Below, in pieces: positions 32,115 to 41,587 of a stretch of DNA of 46,641 bases. The translations under genes and the position numbers were made by a program. Numbering within the stretch: position 1 is the stretch's first letter; the number at the start of each line of letters is the position of its first letter. Below the pieces are notes generated by a model, which was given only the letters and a program-made list of their open reading frames with translations, was not told the origin of the DNA and did no database searches. The DNA comes from Pantanalinema sp. (GTDB lineage: Bacteria; Cyanobacteriota; Sericytochromatia; S15B-MN24; UBA4093): NCBI GenBank assembly GCA_036704125.1, contig DATNQI010000018.1, positions 1-46,641 on the forward strand. Direction: 5' to 3'.

Positions 32115-33638
32115 ATGCACTTTGGAGACTGGCTCAGCCGCTGGGCGACCTACACCCCCGAGAAGATCGCCGTCGTCGACGAGGCGAGCGAGCGCCGTCT
32201 GAGCTACAAGACGCTGAACCAGCGCTGCGATCGCCTGGCGCACGTCCTGCGCCACCGCTTCGGCATCCAGAAGGGCGATCGCGTCGGGGTCCTCGCCCAC
32301 AACTGCAGCGAGATCCTCGAGCTCTTCTTCGCCGCGGGCAAGCTCGGCGCGGTGCTGGTGCCGATCAACTGGCGCCTGGCGGGTCCCGAGGTCCGCTACA
32401 TCCTCGACGACTGCGCCCCGCGCGCCCTGTTCTACGGGAGCGAGTTCGACGGCCTGGTCCGCGAGATCCTCCCCTTGCTGTCGCTCGAGTACGTGGTGCC
32501 GCTCTCACCGGGCGGGCTGCTGACCTCCTACGAGGACCTGCTCGCCATGGCCCCTTCCGAGGTGCCCCCCCCCGCCGAGATCGCCCTCGACGACCCTCAC
32601 CTCATCCTCTACACCTCGGGCACCACGGGCAACCCCAAGGGCGCCGTCCTCACCCACGGCACCATCACCTGGAACGCCATCAACACCCAGGTCGGCTGGG
32701 ACCTGTGCCACGACGACGTGACCCTCGCCCACACCCCCTTCTTCCACACGGGCGGGCTCAACGTCCTGACCACCCCCCTCATGCACCGGGGAGGCACCGT
32801 CGTGGTGATGCGCGGCTTCGAGGCCGCCCGCTCGCTCTCCTTGATCGAGCAGGAGCGCTGCACCGTGGTCTTCGCCGTGCCCACCATGTTCCAGATGCTG
32901 CTGGATGCGTCCAACTTCGAGAGCTCGGATTTGAGCTCCATCCGCTTCTTCATCACCGGCGGCGCGCCCTGCCCGGTGCCCCTGATCGAGGCCTACGCCC
33001 GGCGCGGGGTGACCTTCAAGCAGGGCTACGGCCTCACCGAGGCGGGCCCCAACTGCTTCACCCTGGACGCCCGGGACGCCGTGCGAAAGGCGGGCAGCGT
33101 CGGCTTCCCCAACATGCACCTGGACGTGCGCCTGGTGGACGACGCGGGGATGGACGTGCCCACCGGCGAGGTCGGCGAGCTGCTCATCTCGGGGCCGCAC
33201 GTCTTCGCGGGCTACTGGCGCAACCCCCAGGCGAGTGCCGACGCCATCCAGGACGGCTGGCTGCACACCGGGGACCTGGTGCGGCGCGACGAGGAAGGGT
33301 ATTACTACATCGTGGACCGCAAGAAGGACCTCTTCATCTCGGGCGGCGAGAACGTCTACCCCGCCGAGCTGGAGAAGGCCCTGCACCACCACCCGAGCAT
33401 CCACGAGGCGGCGGTGATCGGGGTGCCGGACCCCAAGTGGGGCGAGGTCGGCCGCGCCTTCGTGGTCCTGCGCGACGGCCACCTCCTCACCGAGGCCGAG
33501 GTGCTCGACTTCCTGCGCGCGCGGCTCGCCAAGTACAAGATCCCCAAGTCGGTCGTCTTCAGCGACTCCCTGCCCCGCAACTCGGCGGGCAAGGTCCAGA
33601 AGAACGCCCTGCGCGCGCCCCAGGCCGCGTCGGTCTAG
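32115..33638 (+). CDS. Acyl-CoA synthetase (AMP-forming)
   Basis: This 507-residue adenylate-forming enzyme has the P-loop-like motif LYTSGTTGNPKGAV, the GYGLTEAGP motif and the YYIVDRKKDLFISGGENVYPAELE hinge. The C-terminal catalytic Lys lies in PRNSAGKVQK. It activates a carboxylic acid with ATP and joins it to coenzyme A. The closest architectures are medium- and long-chain fatty acyl-CoA ligases, but the chain length cannot be read from sequence. AGGAGG lies 7 bases before ATG 32115. The MFS transporter gene follows after 15 bp and may import the acid. The upstream operator links both to the PHA genes, so the pair probably provides acyl-CoA precursors. Confidence 0.9.
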   Translation: MHFGDWLSRWATYTPEKIAVVDEASERRLSYKTLNQRCDRLAHVLRHRFGIQKGDRVGVLAHNCSEILELFFAAGKLGAVLVPINWRLAGPEVRYILDDCAPRALFYGSEFDGLVREILPLLSLEYVVPLSPGGLLTSYEDLLAMAPSEVPPPAEIALDDPHLILYTSGTTGNPKGAVLTHGTITWNAINTQVGWDLCHDDVTLAHTPFFHTGGLNVLTTPLMHRGGTVVVMRGFEAARSLSLIEQERCTVVFAVPTMFQMLLDASNFESSDLSSIRFFITGGAPCPVPLIEAYARRGVTFKQGYGLTEAGPNCFTLDARDAVRKAGSVGFPNMHLDVRLVDDAGMDVPTGEVGELLISGPHVFAGYWRNPQASADAIQDGWLHTGDLVRRDEEGYYYIVDRKKDLFISGGENVYPAELEKALHHHPSIHEAAVIGVPDPKWGEVGRAFVVLRDGHLLTEAEVLDFLRARLAKYKIPKSVVFSDSLPRNSAGKVQKNALRAPQAASV

Positions 33639-33653
33639 AAGAGGAAAGCCACC

Positions 33654-34913
33654 GTGACCACCGAACAGCCCCCCCGCTACCGCTTCGTCGTCGAGGCCCT
33701 CCTGTTTCTCACCTACGCGGTCTTCGGCCTCTCCTGGATCGCCGTCACCCCGCTCAGCGCCGAGATCCAGGCGAGCTTCCACATCACCGCCGCCCAGTTC
33801 GGGCTGATCACCACCCTGGTCTCCGTGGCCAAGGTCGTGGCCCCCCTGGTCACGGGCCTCTTGGCCGTCAAGATCGGCATCAAGCGCACCGTCTTGATCG
33901 GCAGCCTGTGCATCTCGTGCGCGGCGCTCTCGCCCCTGGCCACCGACTTCAACCTCTTTTTGGTCTCGCGCTTCGTGTTCGGGGTGGGCGGGGCCATGGT
34001 CGTCACCCTCTTCAGCGCCTCGGTGATGCAGTGGTTCCCCAAGGACGAGCTGCCCCTGGTCACCGCCCTCAACAACGTGGCGGTCAACACCGGCATCACC
34101 GTCACCCTCTTCGCCACCGTCCCGCTGTCGGGGATGCTCGGCTGGCGCAAGACCCTCCTGGTCTACGGCCTGGTGAGCGTCGGCCTGCTGGTCGCCTGGG
34201 CGGTGTTCGGGCGCGATCGCAGCACCGCCCAGGCCACCCGGGCGCAAGCCAGCGAAGAGGCCAGCTACGCGGACGTGTGGCGCATGAAGGAGACCTGGAT
34301 CATCGCCCTGAGCTTCGCGGGGCCGCTCGCGCTGTACCTGGCCTTCAACACCTGGCTGCCCAAGTACTACATGGAGGCCTTCGGCATGACCAAGGCGGCG
34401 GCCTCGCAGTACACCGGCCTCTTCAACCTGGTCGGGATCCCGACGGCCATCGTCGCGGGCATCCTCACCAAGCAGCTCGGGCTGCGCCGGCCCTTCATCA
34501 TCGGGGCGGGGGTGCTGATGGGCTGCTCGAGCTTCGGGATGTTCCTCTTCAACCAGCCCGCGCTCCTGATGGTCTCGGCCGTCTGCCTCGGCGTGGCCAT
34601 GTTCACCTACGTCGCGCCCCTCTTCACCGCGCCCATGGAGCTTGCCGGGATGACCCCGCAGAAGGTCAGCCTCATGATGGGGACGGTCTTCAGCTTCGCC
34701 TACGTCTTCTCGTCGCTCTCGCCGGTGGTGGTGGGCTACCTGCGCGACGCGACCGGCACCTTCACCCTGGGCTTCGGCATCTGGGCGGCCTTCTCGTGGG
34801 TGCTCGCCCTGGGCGGGCTGCTGCTGCCCGAGACGGGGCCGCGCCGCTCCGGCGCCTGGCTCGGGCGGGTCGTGCCGGCGCAGCCGGAGCGCGAGTCGGC
34901 CGAAAGGCGCTAA
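33654..34913 (+). CDS. MFS transporter
   Basis: This 419-residue membrane protein has about 12 predicted membrane helices in two groups of six, separated by a charged loop (FGRDRSTAQATRAQASEEASYADVWRMKETW). The loop between helices 2 and 3 (GLLAVKIGIKRTVLIGS) is the degenerate MFS motif A. The overall pattern is close to the nitrate/carboxylate and cyanate-type major facilitators. GTG 33654 is the start, with GAGGAAA upstream and only 15 bp from the acyl-CoA synthetase stop, so the two form an operon. A likely task is uptake of a carboxylate that the synthetase activates, an inference from context. A very strong palindromic terminator follows. Confidence 0.88.
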   Translation: MTTEQPPRYRFVVEALLFLTYAVFGLSWIAVTPLSAEIQASFHITAAQFGLITTLVSVAKVVAPLVTGLLAVKIGIKRTVLIGSLCISCAALSPLATDFNLFLVSRFVFGVGGAMVVTLFSASVMQWFPKDELPLVTALNNVAVNTGITVTLFATVPLSGMLGWRKTLLVYGLVSVGLLVAWAVFGRDRSTAQATRAQASEEASYADVWRMKETWIIALSFAGPLALYLAFNTWLPKYYMEAFGMTKAAASQYTGLFNLVGIPTAIVAGILTKQLGLRRPFIIGAGVLMGCSSFGMFLFNQPALLMVSAVCLGVAMFTYVAPLFTAPMELAGMTPQKVSLMMGTVFSFAYVFSSLSPVVVGYLRDATGTFTLGFGIWAAFSWVLALGGLLLPETGPRRSGAWLGRVVPAQPERESAERR

Positions 34914-34916
34914 CAA

Positions 34917-34958
34917 GAGACGCGTGGGGCGGGCCGGCCGGCCCGCCCCACGCGTCTC
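34917..34958. terminator. Perfect 42-nt palindrome, bidirectional terminator
   Basis: The two 21-base arms are exact complements about 34937/34938, giving a hairpin whose tip is GGCC. It begins three bases after the MFS stop and ends 11 bp before the end of the convergent lipoprotein gene. There is no T-run on either side. Confidence 0.8.
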
Positions 34959-34969
34959 CTGCATCCCGA

Positions 34970-36868
34970 TCAGTAGGTCGCACCCACCTCCTGCACGACG
35001 GGCGAGACGGCGGGGTTCGCGCTGCTGAGCGAAAGGCGGGTCTTGAGGTAGCGCCCGCTGACCCCCGGCAAGTTGAACGCGTTGCCCCCCGGCATCGAGG
35101 TGCCCGTCACCAGCTGCCAGCCTCCCCAGTCCAGGCCGTCGCTGGCGGTGGCCACGTCCACGGCGACGCCGGTGAGCGCGGGCAGGCTCTCGACGTTCCA
35201 GAAGACCGAGCGCCACGTCACGGCCGCACCCGCGTCCAGGGGCGGGGTCTCGTAGGTGCCCGAGGCGGCGTAGACCGGCGCGTCCGGCTGGCGATCGCCG
35301 GTCAGGCGCAGGGCGCCGCCGGTCCCCTTGGGGTCCTGGCCGCGCAGGTGCTGGACGCGGAAGCCCAGGCGATCGACATGCCACAGGCTGCCGTCGGCCG
35401 CCCACTCCATGCCCCCGGGGTTGCTGAACTCGCAATTCCCGGTGCCGCTGCGGCCGTAGCGGCTGAGCGGAACCCCCGTCGGCGTGAAGACCTGGGTGAA
35501 GTAGGGGGCCGCGCCGTACGCGGTGACGTAGAGCAAGCCCGTCGGGCTGATGCCCAGGTGCCCCGAGGAGTTGGTGGGCTTGTCGGCGGTCGCGGTCGAG
35601 AAGGAGCGCACGAAGGCGCCGCTCGACGTGATGACCTGCACCCGGTTGGTGTTGTCGGTCACGTAGTAGAAGCCGTCGGGTCCCACCTTGACGATCCAGG
35701 GCGACTCGAACGCGCGACTCACGCTCCCCGTGGCCGCCGGCTGAGGCGCGCCCGTCCAGGTGGTACCCTGCCCGATCCCTCTGATGCAGACGCCGTTCTG
35801 GTTGAAGATCTGGAGGCGATGGCTGTTGACGTCGGTGACGACCAGGTTGCCGTTCCGGTCGATCGCCACGCCATGGGGCGTATGGCTGCCGGAGGCGTTG
35901 GTGGGGGCCACGACCGAGGCGGTGCTCGGGGCCACCCAGCTCGTGCCGTAGCCGACGCCCATCAGGAAGGTGCCGTTCGCGTCGAACTTGAGCACCCGGT
36001 AGTTGGTGTAATCCGTGACGTAGAGGTTGTTCTCGGCGTCGCACGCGAGCGAGGTAGGCTGGTTGAAGCCCTGGTTCGCCGTGCTCGAGGCGGTCGAGGC
36101 GGGGGCTGCGGTAGGCGCCACCCAGATCTGCCCCTGGCCGATGCCCCGCAGGAAGGTGCCGCCCGCATCGAACTTGAGCACCCGGTTCTGGGGCTTGTCG
36201 CACACCCAGATGTCGCCCCGGCGGTCGATGGCGATCTCGTTGATCAAGTTGCCGAACTGCCCGTTGCCGCTGCCCGCCGAGCCGAACTGACCGAGGTAGT
36301 CGTGCTGGCCGGTCGAGTAGACCTCGACGCTGCTCGCCGTCCCCGGCGCGAAGTCGTCCATGGAGGTCAGGACCCGCTGAGCGCCCAGCTGCTCGGCGCC
36401 CGCTCCCGCAGGCCCGCCCTCCAGGTCGTCCGCTCCCGCCCCCGAGGCCAGCACGACGGAGAGGGAGAGCCCCAGCTGGTTGCGCCCCGACGCCAGGGTC
36501 ACGGGCAGGCGCCCCCAGCTCATCATGCGGCCGGTGCCGGCAGCCCCCGCGAAGCCCGCGGCGTAGAGGGTGTAGCCCCCGCCCGCGGGCAGGTCCGCGA
36601 ACGTGATCTGGCCCCCGCCTGCGCCGAGGGTGGCGTTGCGCACGACGACGCCGTTGCGCAGCCGCACCGTGACCGACTGGGTGTTGGAGACGAGGGCCTG
36701 GGCCTCGCGGGGCAGCACGACCCTGATCGTGACGGTGGCGAGACCGGTGGCGCTCGCCGGGGCGCCCTCCACCGACGGGCTCACCGCCCGCAGGGGAACG
36801 GCCTGGCAGGCTGCCACCAGGCTCAGGGCGATCGCGGCGAAGGCAGTCAAACGCAAGGAACGCGTCAT
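34970..36868 (-). CDS. NHL-repeat lipoprotein
   Basis: This 632-residue protein has a lipoprotein signal (AAIALSLVAAC). An N-terminal beta domain of about 110 residues (ATVTIRVVLPREAQALVSNTQSVTVRLR) precedes NHL repeats forming a beta-propeller. Typical units read IAIDRRGDIWVCDKPQNRVLKFD, ACDAENNLYVTDYTNYRVLKFD and AIDRNGNLVVTDVNSHRLQIF, each followed by G-x-G-x-G-x-x-W. A C-terminal beta region of about 120 residues (VYAASGTYETPPLDAGAAVTWRSVFWN) ends the protein. NHL propellers bind proteins, glycans or RNA, or carry enzymatic sites; nothing here indicates an enzyme. Its ATG overlaps the stop of the upstream gene (ATGA), so translation is coupled. The ligand is unknown. Confidence 0.8.
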   Translation of the reverse strand: MTRSLRLTAFAAIALSLVAACQAVPLRAVSPSVEGAPASATGLATVTIRVVLPREAQALVSNTQSVTVRLRNGVVVRNATLGAGGGQITFADLPAGGGYTLYAAGFAGAAGTGRMMSWGRLPVTLASGRNQLGLSLSVVLASGAGADDLEGGPAGAGAEQLGAQRVLTSMDDFAPGTASSVEVYSTGQHDYLGQFGSAGSGNGQFGNLINEIAIDRRGDIWVCDKPQNRVLKFDAGGTFLRGIGQGQIWVAPTAAPASTASSTANQGFNQPTSLACDAENNLYVTDYTNYRVLKFDANGTFLMGVGYGTSWVAPSTASVVAPTNASGSHTPHGVAIDRNGNLVVTDVNSHRLQIFNQNGVCIRGIGQGTTWTGAPQPAATGSVSRAFESPWIVKVGPDGFYYVTDNTNRVQVITSSGAFVRSFSTATADKPTNSSGHLGISPTGLLYVTAYGAAPYFTQVFTPTGVPLSRYGRSGTGNCEFSNPGGMEWAADGSLWHVDRLGFRVQHLRGQDPKGTGGALRLTGDRQPDAPVYAASGTYETPPLDAGAAVTWRSVFWNVESLPALTGVAVDVATASDGLDWGGWQLVTGTSMPGGNAFNLPGVSGRYLKTRLSLSSANPAVSPVVQEVGATY

Positions 36869-39216
36869 TGGACCACCCCCATGTGGGCGCGCCGGACCCA
36901 CTCGGCGGCCTTCTGAACGTCCCAGACCTGGAGCCCGTCCAGGGTGGCGTTCTGCAACACCGCACCGTTGGCCCCCGGGATCAAGAGCGGGCTCGAGAAG
37001 CTTAGCAGCGCAGGCAGCTCAGTCACCCCAAGGCGGCCCGCGTACGGATCGGTGGCGCGCAGCTCGCCGTCCCAGTAGAGTTCGAGCCCCCGCGAGCCCC
37101 ACGTCGCCGCCACGTGGTGCCACTCCCCCCTCTGCCACGGTGCCGACGTCGGCACCCACGTGGCGAGGTGGCTTCCCCCCGGGTCGTAAGAGGAGAAGTA
37201 GATCTCGTAGCGACCGTCGGTCCGTCGGCGCTTGGTGATCGAGACGAAGGTGTTGAAGGACGGGTTGTTGAGCTTGAAGAGGGAGACGCCCCCGGCCTCC
37301 TCCCAGGAATAGGCCGGGCGGATCCAGAAGGCGATCGCCCCCTGTTCCATGTTGAAGGCGCGCGCGTCGAAGCTCAGGCGATCGGGAGCAACGGAATCTC
37401 CGGCGTAGGGGGTGGCAACATCCCCCTCCTCGATCTGGAAGCCGTCAAACCACGCGGTTCCGGTCTTGTTGCGGAACAAGGGATAGAACACGGTTCGGCA
37501 GTCCTCCGACACCGAGAAGGACACGCTCAGGCGCGTCCAGTCGAAGGTCCCGATGGGGCAGGCTGCGGCGAAGGTGCTGACCACCACGCCGCCGTTTCGA
37601 AAGGTGTTCACTCTGAGCCCCAAATCCGTGGCGCTCCCGCCGGCCGAGACGTTTTGACCCCTGACCCACAAGGAGAAGGTATAGGACTTGCCCGCCTTGA
37701 GGTGGTACGTACCGCTGTCGAAGTAACCAAGCGTGTTGTCCGCGGCCCCCGTCCGGACGATCTTGAGGGACCTCTGGCCAAAGCGGGGAACCGTGGCATC
37801 GAGCGAAAAGGTGGCATCGGGGGTCACGCTAGTCACCATCATGCCGTCGGGCACGCCGTTGCCGTCCGAGTCCAGCTCGACGCTGGAATTCGCGATCATG
37901 TTCACGCCCGAATCGACCACGACCCCCCTACCGACCCGGCCCTCGTCGTCGGTGGTGCCGACGTTCTCGACGGCGCTGCCGAAGCCGTCGACGATCAGGC
38001 TCCCTCCCGCCTCGAAGCCGGTCGCCGCCGCCCCCTCCTCGAGCTGGGCGGCGTCCACGTCCACCGTTGCAGGGAACACCGCCTGCCCGGCCACGGAGCC
38101 GACGCGCACGAAGACGATGTTGTGCGGGCTCGAGACCGTGGGCGTGAACGTCAGGGAGTAGCGCTTCCACGCGGTCGTCAGCGCGACGCTCGGGCCGTTG
38201 AAGCTGGGCCCCGGCACGAGCCGGTCGGTGGCGCACGTCAGCTGGATCTTCTCGCCGCCCACCGCCCCGCGCGCATGGACCGAGAAGGTGTAGGGGCGGC
38301 CCGCCACGAGCGAAAAGGGGTTCGCGCCGCGGGGCGGGGTGCCCGCGTGCCCCTGGCCCAGCCAGACATCCCCCGCCGAATTGGTCGTGATCCGCGCGAA
38401 GCGGGCTCCCTGCTGCGCCCCGCCGACCACCACCGAATCGGTCGCGTTGCCACCCGGCGTCCACAGCTGCCACGACCAGCGCTGATAGTCGCTGGGGCTC
38501 GCTTGCTCGAAGCCGGGGTTGATCAGCATGTTGGAGCCCTGGCCCGAAAGGCCGAGCCGGAAGGCCCCGCCCGGCCCCGGCCGGACGAGCTGGATGGGAT
38601 CGAGGTTGAGGCGCAGGGCCTCGGTGACGAGGCCCTCCACCTCGCGGGCCTTGGCCTCGCTCAGGTTGGGCAGGCCCGTGGCGAAGCGGTGGGTCCCGGT
38701 CACGGCGTCCCATGTCACCGCGCCCATCACGTCCGAGGCCGCAAGGCCCAGGTGGTCCCAGAGGATGGCCGCGGCGGTGGTCGCCGACGAGAGCTGGACC
38801 TTGCTTCCCGAGATGCTGGTCCAGCCGGCCGCCGTGAGGCTGACCAGGGTGCGCAGGCGGAAGGCCGCGCTGCCGGTCCCACCAAGGGTCTTGGTCGACT
38901 CCAGGAGGTAAGGGGCGTCGAGCACGGGGGTGAAGCTGCCGGGGGCCTGGACGGTGAAGGTGCCGTCGGGGGCGGTGATCCCCGTGGCCCTGGCCTCCAG
39001 GGTGGAAGGATCGAGCAGGGTCACCGTGGCGTTGGCGCGGATCGAGCCGGCACCGGCCTGGGTTTCGTACCCCTCTGGCAGGATCACCCGGCCCGCAAGC
39101 AAGGGAGTCGCCGGGATCGTCGCCACAAACGACGGGCCGACCAGCGGCGCCGGACGGCAGCCGAGGACGACGAGTGCCGCGAGCAGCGAGGTCAGGATGA
39201 GGCGAAAGGGGCGCAT
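36865..39216 (-). CDS. LamG/carbohydrate-binding-like lipoprotein
   Basis: This 783-residue protein has a lipoprotein signal (LLAALVVLGC). An N-terminal region of about 200 residues is shared with the next upstream protein. Two carbohydrate-binding-like beta-sandwiches follow, beginning NMLINPGFEQASPSDYQRWSW and NMIANSSVELDSDGNGVPDGMM. A C-terminal LamG-type domain follows (NMEQGAIAFWIRPAYSWEE... QRGEWHHVAATWGSRGLELYWDGEL). The two middle modules end in the matching motifs VDVDAAQLEEGAAATGFEAG and WFDGFQIEEGDVATPYAG, as in CBM4/9-type modules. It is probably an envelope-anchored glycan- or protein-binding factor. It begins 3 bp after the upstream gene and overlaps the downstream one by four bases, so the three form one operon. 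Confidence 0.8.
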   Translation of the reverse strand: MRPFRLILTSLLAALVVLGCRPAPLVGPSFVATIPATPLLAGRVILPEGYETQAGAGSIRANATVTLLDPSTLEARATGITAPDGTFTVQAPGSFTPVLDAPYLLESTKTLGGTGSAAFRLRTLVSLTAAGWTSISGSKVQLSSATTAAAILWDHLGLAASDVMGAVTWDAVTGTHRFATGLPNLSEAKAREVEGLVTEALRLNLDPIQLVRPGPGGAFRLGLSGQGSNMLINPGFEQASPSDYQRWSWQLWTPGGNATDSVVVGGAQQGARFARITTNSAGDVWLGQGHAGTPPRGANPFSLVAGRPYTFSVHARGAVGGEKIQLTCATDRLVPGPSFNGPSVALTTAWKRYSLTFTPTVSSPHNIVFVRVGSVAGQAVFPATVDVDAAQLEEGAAATGFEAGGSLIVDGFGSAVENVGTTDDEGRVGRGVVVDSGVNMIANSSVELDSDGNGVPDGMMVTSVTPDATFSLDATVPRFGQRSLKIVRTGAADNTLGYFDSGTYHLKAGKSYTFSLWVRGQNVSAGGSATDLGLRVNTFRNGGVVVSTFAAACPIGTFDWTRLSVSFSVSEDCRTVFYPLFRNKTGTAWFDGFQIEEGDVATPYAGDSVAPDRLSFDARAFNMEQGAIAFWIRPAYSWEEAGGVSLFKLNNPSFNTFVSITKRRRTDGRYEIYFSSYDPGGSHLATWVPTSAPWQRGEWHHVAATWGSRGLELYWDGELRATDPYAGRLGVTELPALLSFSSPLLIPGANGAVLQNATLDGLQVWDVQKAAEWVRRAHMGVVQ

Positions 39217-39219
39217 CGG

Positions 39220-41460
39220 CTACTCCTGTGCGAGCCCCCGGGCGAGGCGCTGGATGGCCTCGACCGAGAGGACGCTGTCGTAGATCCGGAACTGGTCGAA
39301 GGTCGCCTCGGCCGGCGACGCGCCGGTGGTGTACGAGCCGACGCCCATGGCGGCCGGCACCGGCGCGCTGAAGCTCGCGACGGCGCCGGTGCTGTAGCTG
39401 CGGAACTCGGTACCGTCCAGGTAGAAGTGGAGATCGGCGGAATCGAGCGCCCAGCTCAGGGCGACGTGGTGCCACTCGTCGCGCCTGACCAGGCGCGAGA
39501 AGTCCGCGAGGCTCACCCCGACGCGCCGGGTTCGCAAGTTGTTGCCGACGTCGTCGGAGAGGTACGCGTAGAAGGTGCCGCCGATGCAGACCAGGTTGAG
39601 GGCCCAGGTGGTGGAGACGTTGTTGAAGTCGAAGAAGCAACGGGCGGGCTCTGCGATCGAGGGCGTCCAGGCGGGCTTGAACCAGAAGGAGACCGTCCCC
39701 TTCGTCGGATCGAGGTTGCCCGCCGTCGGGAACCTTGCCCCCACGTTGGCCGGGATGAAGCGCTGGACGCGGTTGTTGGTGTCGTCCGCCACGTAGAAGC
39801 GACCGTCCGGAGAAAAGGCGAGGTTGCGCGGGTTCTGGAACTGCGACGGGGCTGAGCCCTGGGTACCGAGCTGGCCCAGCAGGTTGCCCTGGCGATCGAC
39901 CTTCGAGACGCAGTGCGCCAGGCTGCCCGTCAACCACGCGTTGCCCCCCAGGTCGAAGGCCAGGTCTTCGATCAGGTAGAAGGGGCCCGAGCCGCTGCCC
40001 GTGGTGCCCCACTGCGAGAGAAAGTTGCCGCTCGCGTCGAAGCGCTGGACGCGGCTGTTTCCCCCGTCGACCACGTAGATCTCGCCGCTCGGGTGCACCG
40101 TCGCGTTCCCCCAGCCGTTGAAGGCGCCCGGCACCGAGCCCGACGCGCTCTGGTTGCCCGCGGAAGTGGTCCACTTGGTGCCGTTCCCCATCCCCAGCAG
40201 GAAGGTGCCGTTGGGGTCGTACTTGAGGACGCGGTAGTTCGCCGCGATCCAGACGTTGCCCGACGCGTCGACCTCGCAGAAGCCCGGGTTGGTGAACTGG
40301 TTGTGGGCGGAGCCCGACGTCGCCCCGACGGGAATCGTCCAGCGCGACCCCGAGCCGATGCCCCAGAGCAGGCTGCCGAAGGGATCGAACTTCATGAAGC
40401 GGTGGTTGTTGTAGTCCACCACCACCGTGTTGCCGTCCCGGTCCACGCCGATGCCGTGGGGGTAGTTGAAGGTGCCGGTCCCCCCGGAGAAGGTGTTGAA
40501 GGACCAGATGTAGCGGCCGTCCGGGGTGAACTTCTGGATGCGATTGTTGACCAGGTCGGGAACGTAGATGAAGCCCTGGCGGTCCACGGCCACCGAGGTG
40601 ACACGATTGAACTGGCCGAGGGCCGAGCCCTGGCCGCCGATCTGGCCGTCGTAGAGGGCGATCGCGCTGGAGAAGGCGTAGGCCTCGCCCCCGTCCTTGC
40701 CCCGCACGGGGGTGAGGCTCGAAGTGGCATAGGGGCCGACCTGGAGGGCGTCCTCCAGGTCGAAGAGCACGCGCGCGTTCGGGTTGAGGGCGAGGGAATA
40801 GGCCCCCGAGGCGTAGCGGAGCCACTGGACGGGGTCGAGGTTGGCGCCGAGGGCCCGGGAAACCAGGCTAGCCACCGTCTCCAGCTCGGCAGAGGTCACG
40901 CCCGCCGCCTCGGTGAAGGCCCCCGTGGCGGGGTCCAGGGAGCCCAGCAGGCTGGCGCCCGCGATCGCCCGCAGGTCCGCGACCGCGGCGAGCGCCGTGG
41001 TGCGCGCGTCGATCCGGATCCCCGCCCCGAGCGAGGTCGCGCCCGACAGCGAGCGCCACTGGGCGCCGTCCCACATCACCAGGGTTCGGAAGCGCAAGAG
41101 GGCGCGGTCGTTCGAAGCCGCGAAGGTCTTGCGCGCGTCCAGCACGTAGACGGCGTTGGTGGTCGGGGCGAAGGCGGCGAAGGGATTGAGGGAGAAGGCG
41201 CCCGCGGCGTCGGTGAGGCCCGTGGCCACGACCTGCCGGTCGGCGTCCAGGAGCGTCACCGTCGCGTGGGCGACCAGATCCGCGGCCGAGGCCTGGACGG
41301 CGTAGCCTGCCGCCACGCGCCCCCAGAGGCCTGAGGCGGATCGCGCCTCGGAGGCGACGCGCGCCGAGGCTGCCTCTCGGGGGAGGCTCGATGGGTTCTG
41401 ACACCCCCCGACGAGCAACGCCAGGCAGAGCACCTTGATCAGCTTGGACTCATCGGTCAT
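39220..41460 (-). CDS. NHL-repeat and LamG lipoprotein
   Basis: This 746-residue protein has a lipoprotein signal (VLCLALLVGGC). The shared N-terminal region follows (ATVTLLDADRQVVATGLTDAAGAF... DPVQWLRYASGAY). NHL repeats form a propeller over residues about 250-560 (VAVDRQGFIYVPDLVNNRIQKF, IGVDRDGNTVVVDYNNHRFMKF, NLAFSPDGRFYVADDTNNRVQRF). A LamG-type domain ends the protein (GTVSFWFKPAW... RRDEWHHVALSWALDSADLHFYLDGTEF). It is the first gene of the three-lipoprotein operon. ATG 41460 is chosen because it starts directly before the signal peptide, and its promoter-like element lies 35 bp upstream. It combines the two domain types that the other two proteins carry separately. Confidence 0.82.
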   Translation of the reverse strand: MTDESKLIKVLCLALLVGGCQNPSSLPREAASARVASEARSASGLWGRVAAGYAVQASAADLVAHATVTLLDADRQVVATGLTDAAGAFSLNPFAAFAPTTNAVYVLDARKTFAASNDRALLRFRTLVMWDGAQWRSLSGATSLGAGIRIDARTTALAAVADLRAIAGASLLGSLDPATGAFTEAAGVTSAELETVASLVSRALGANLDPVQWLRYASGAYSLALNPNARVLFDLEDALQVGPYATSSLTPVRGKDGGEAYAFSSAIALYDGQIGGQGSALGQFNRVTSVAVDRQGFIYVPDLVNNRIQKFTPDGRYIWSFNTFSGGTGTFNYPHGIGVDRDGNTVVVDYNNHRFMKFDPFGSLLWGIGSGSRWTIPVGATSGSAHNQFTNPGFCEVDASGNVWIAANYRVLKYDPNGTFLLGMGNGTKWTTSAGNQSASGSVPGAFNGWGNATVHPSGEIYVVDGGNSRVQRFDASGNFLSQWGTTGSGSGPFYLIEDLAFDLGGNAWLTGSLAHCVSKVDRQGNLLGQLGTQGSAPSQFQNPRNLAFSPDGRFYVADDTNNRVQRFIPANVGARFPTAGNLDPTKGTVSFWFKPAWTPSIAEPARCFFDFNNVSTTWALNLVCIGGTFYAYLSDDVGNNLRTRRVGVSLADFSRLVRRDEWHHVALSWALDSADLHFYLDGTEFRSYSTGAVASFSAPVPAAMGVGSYTTGASPAEATFDQFRIYDSVLSVEAIQRLARGLAQE

Positions 41461-41494
41461 GGACGCGCACCCCGGCACTCTCGCAACATACGAG

Positions 41495-41506
41495 CATTGT
41501 ACCCAC
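41495..41506 (-). promoter_or_regulatory. GTGGGTACAATG promoter-like element
   Basis: On the minus strand this is the same 12-mer as before the fliH-like gene, again exactly 35 bp before the start codon. TACAAT is a likely -10 box, and no clear -35 is visible. Confidence 0.45.
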
Positions 41507-41587
41507 CGGATGCCGAGACCTCCTTGATCCTGGGCATCGCCTTGGGCAAGGGCCCCAGGGTACCGGGACGCCGGGCGCCGAAAGGCG

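Noticed and set aside
32505-36965. A very long minus-strand open frame of about 1486 codons
   Set aside because: It runs antisense to the acyl-CoA synthetase and MFS genes and out of frame with the NHL lipoprotein. Its composition is the Arg/Gly/Pro-rich kind typical of shadow frames in high-GC DNA.
35600-40600. Possible tandem DNA repeats or CRISPR-like array in the lipoprotein genes
   Set aside because: The repetition is at protein level (NHL units) with diverged DNA and irregular spacing, and the frames stay open throughout.
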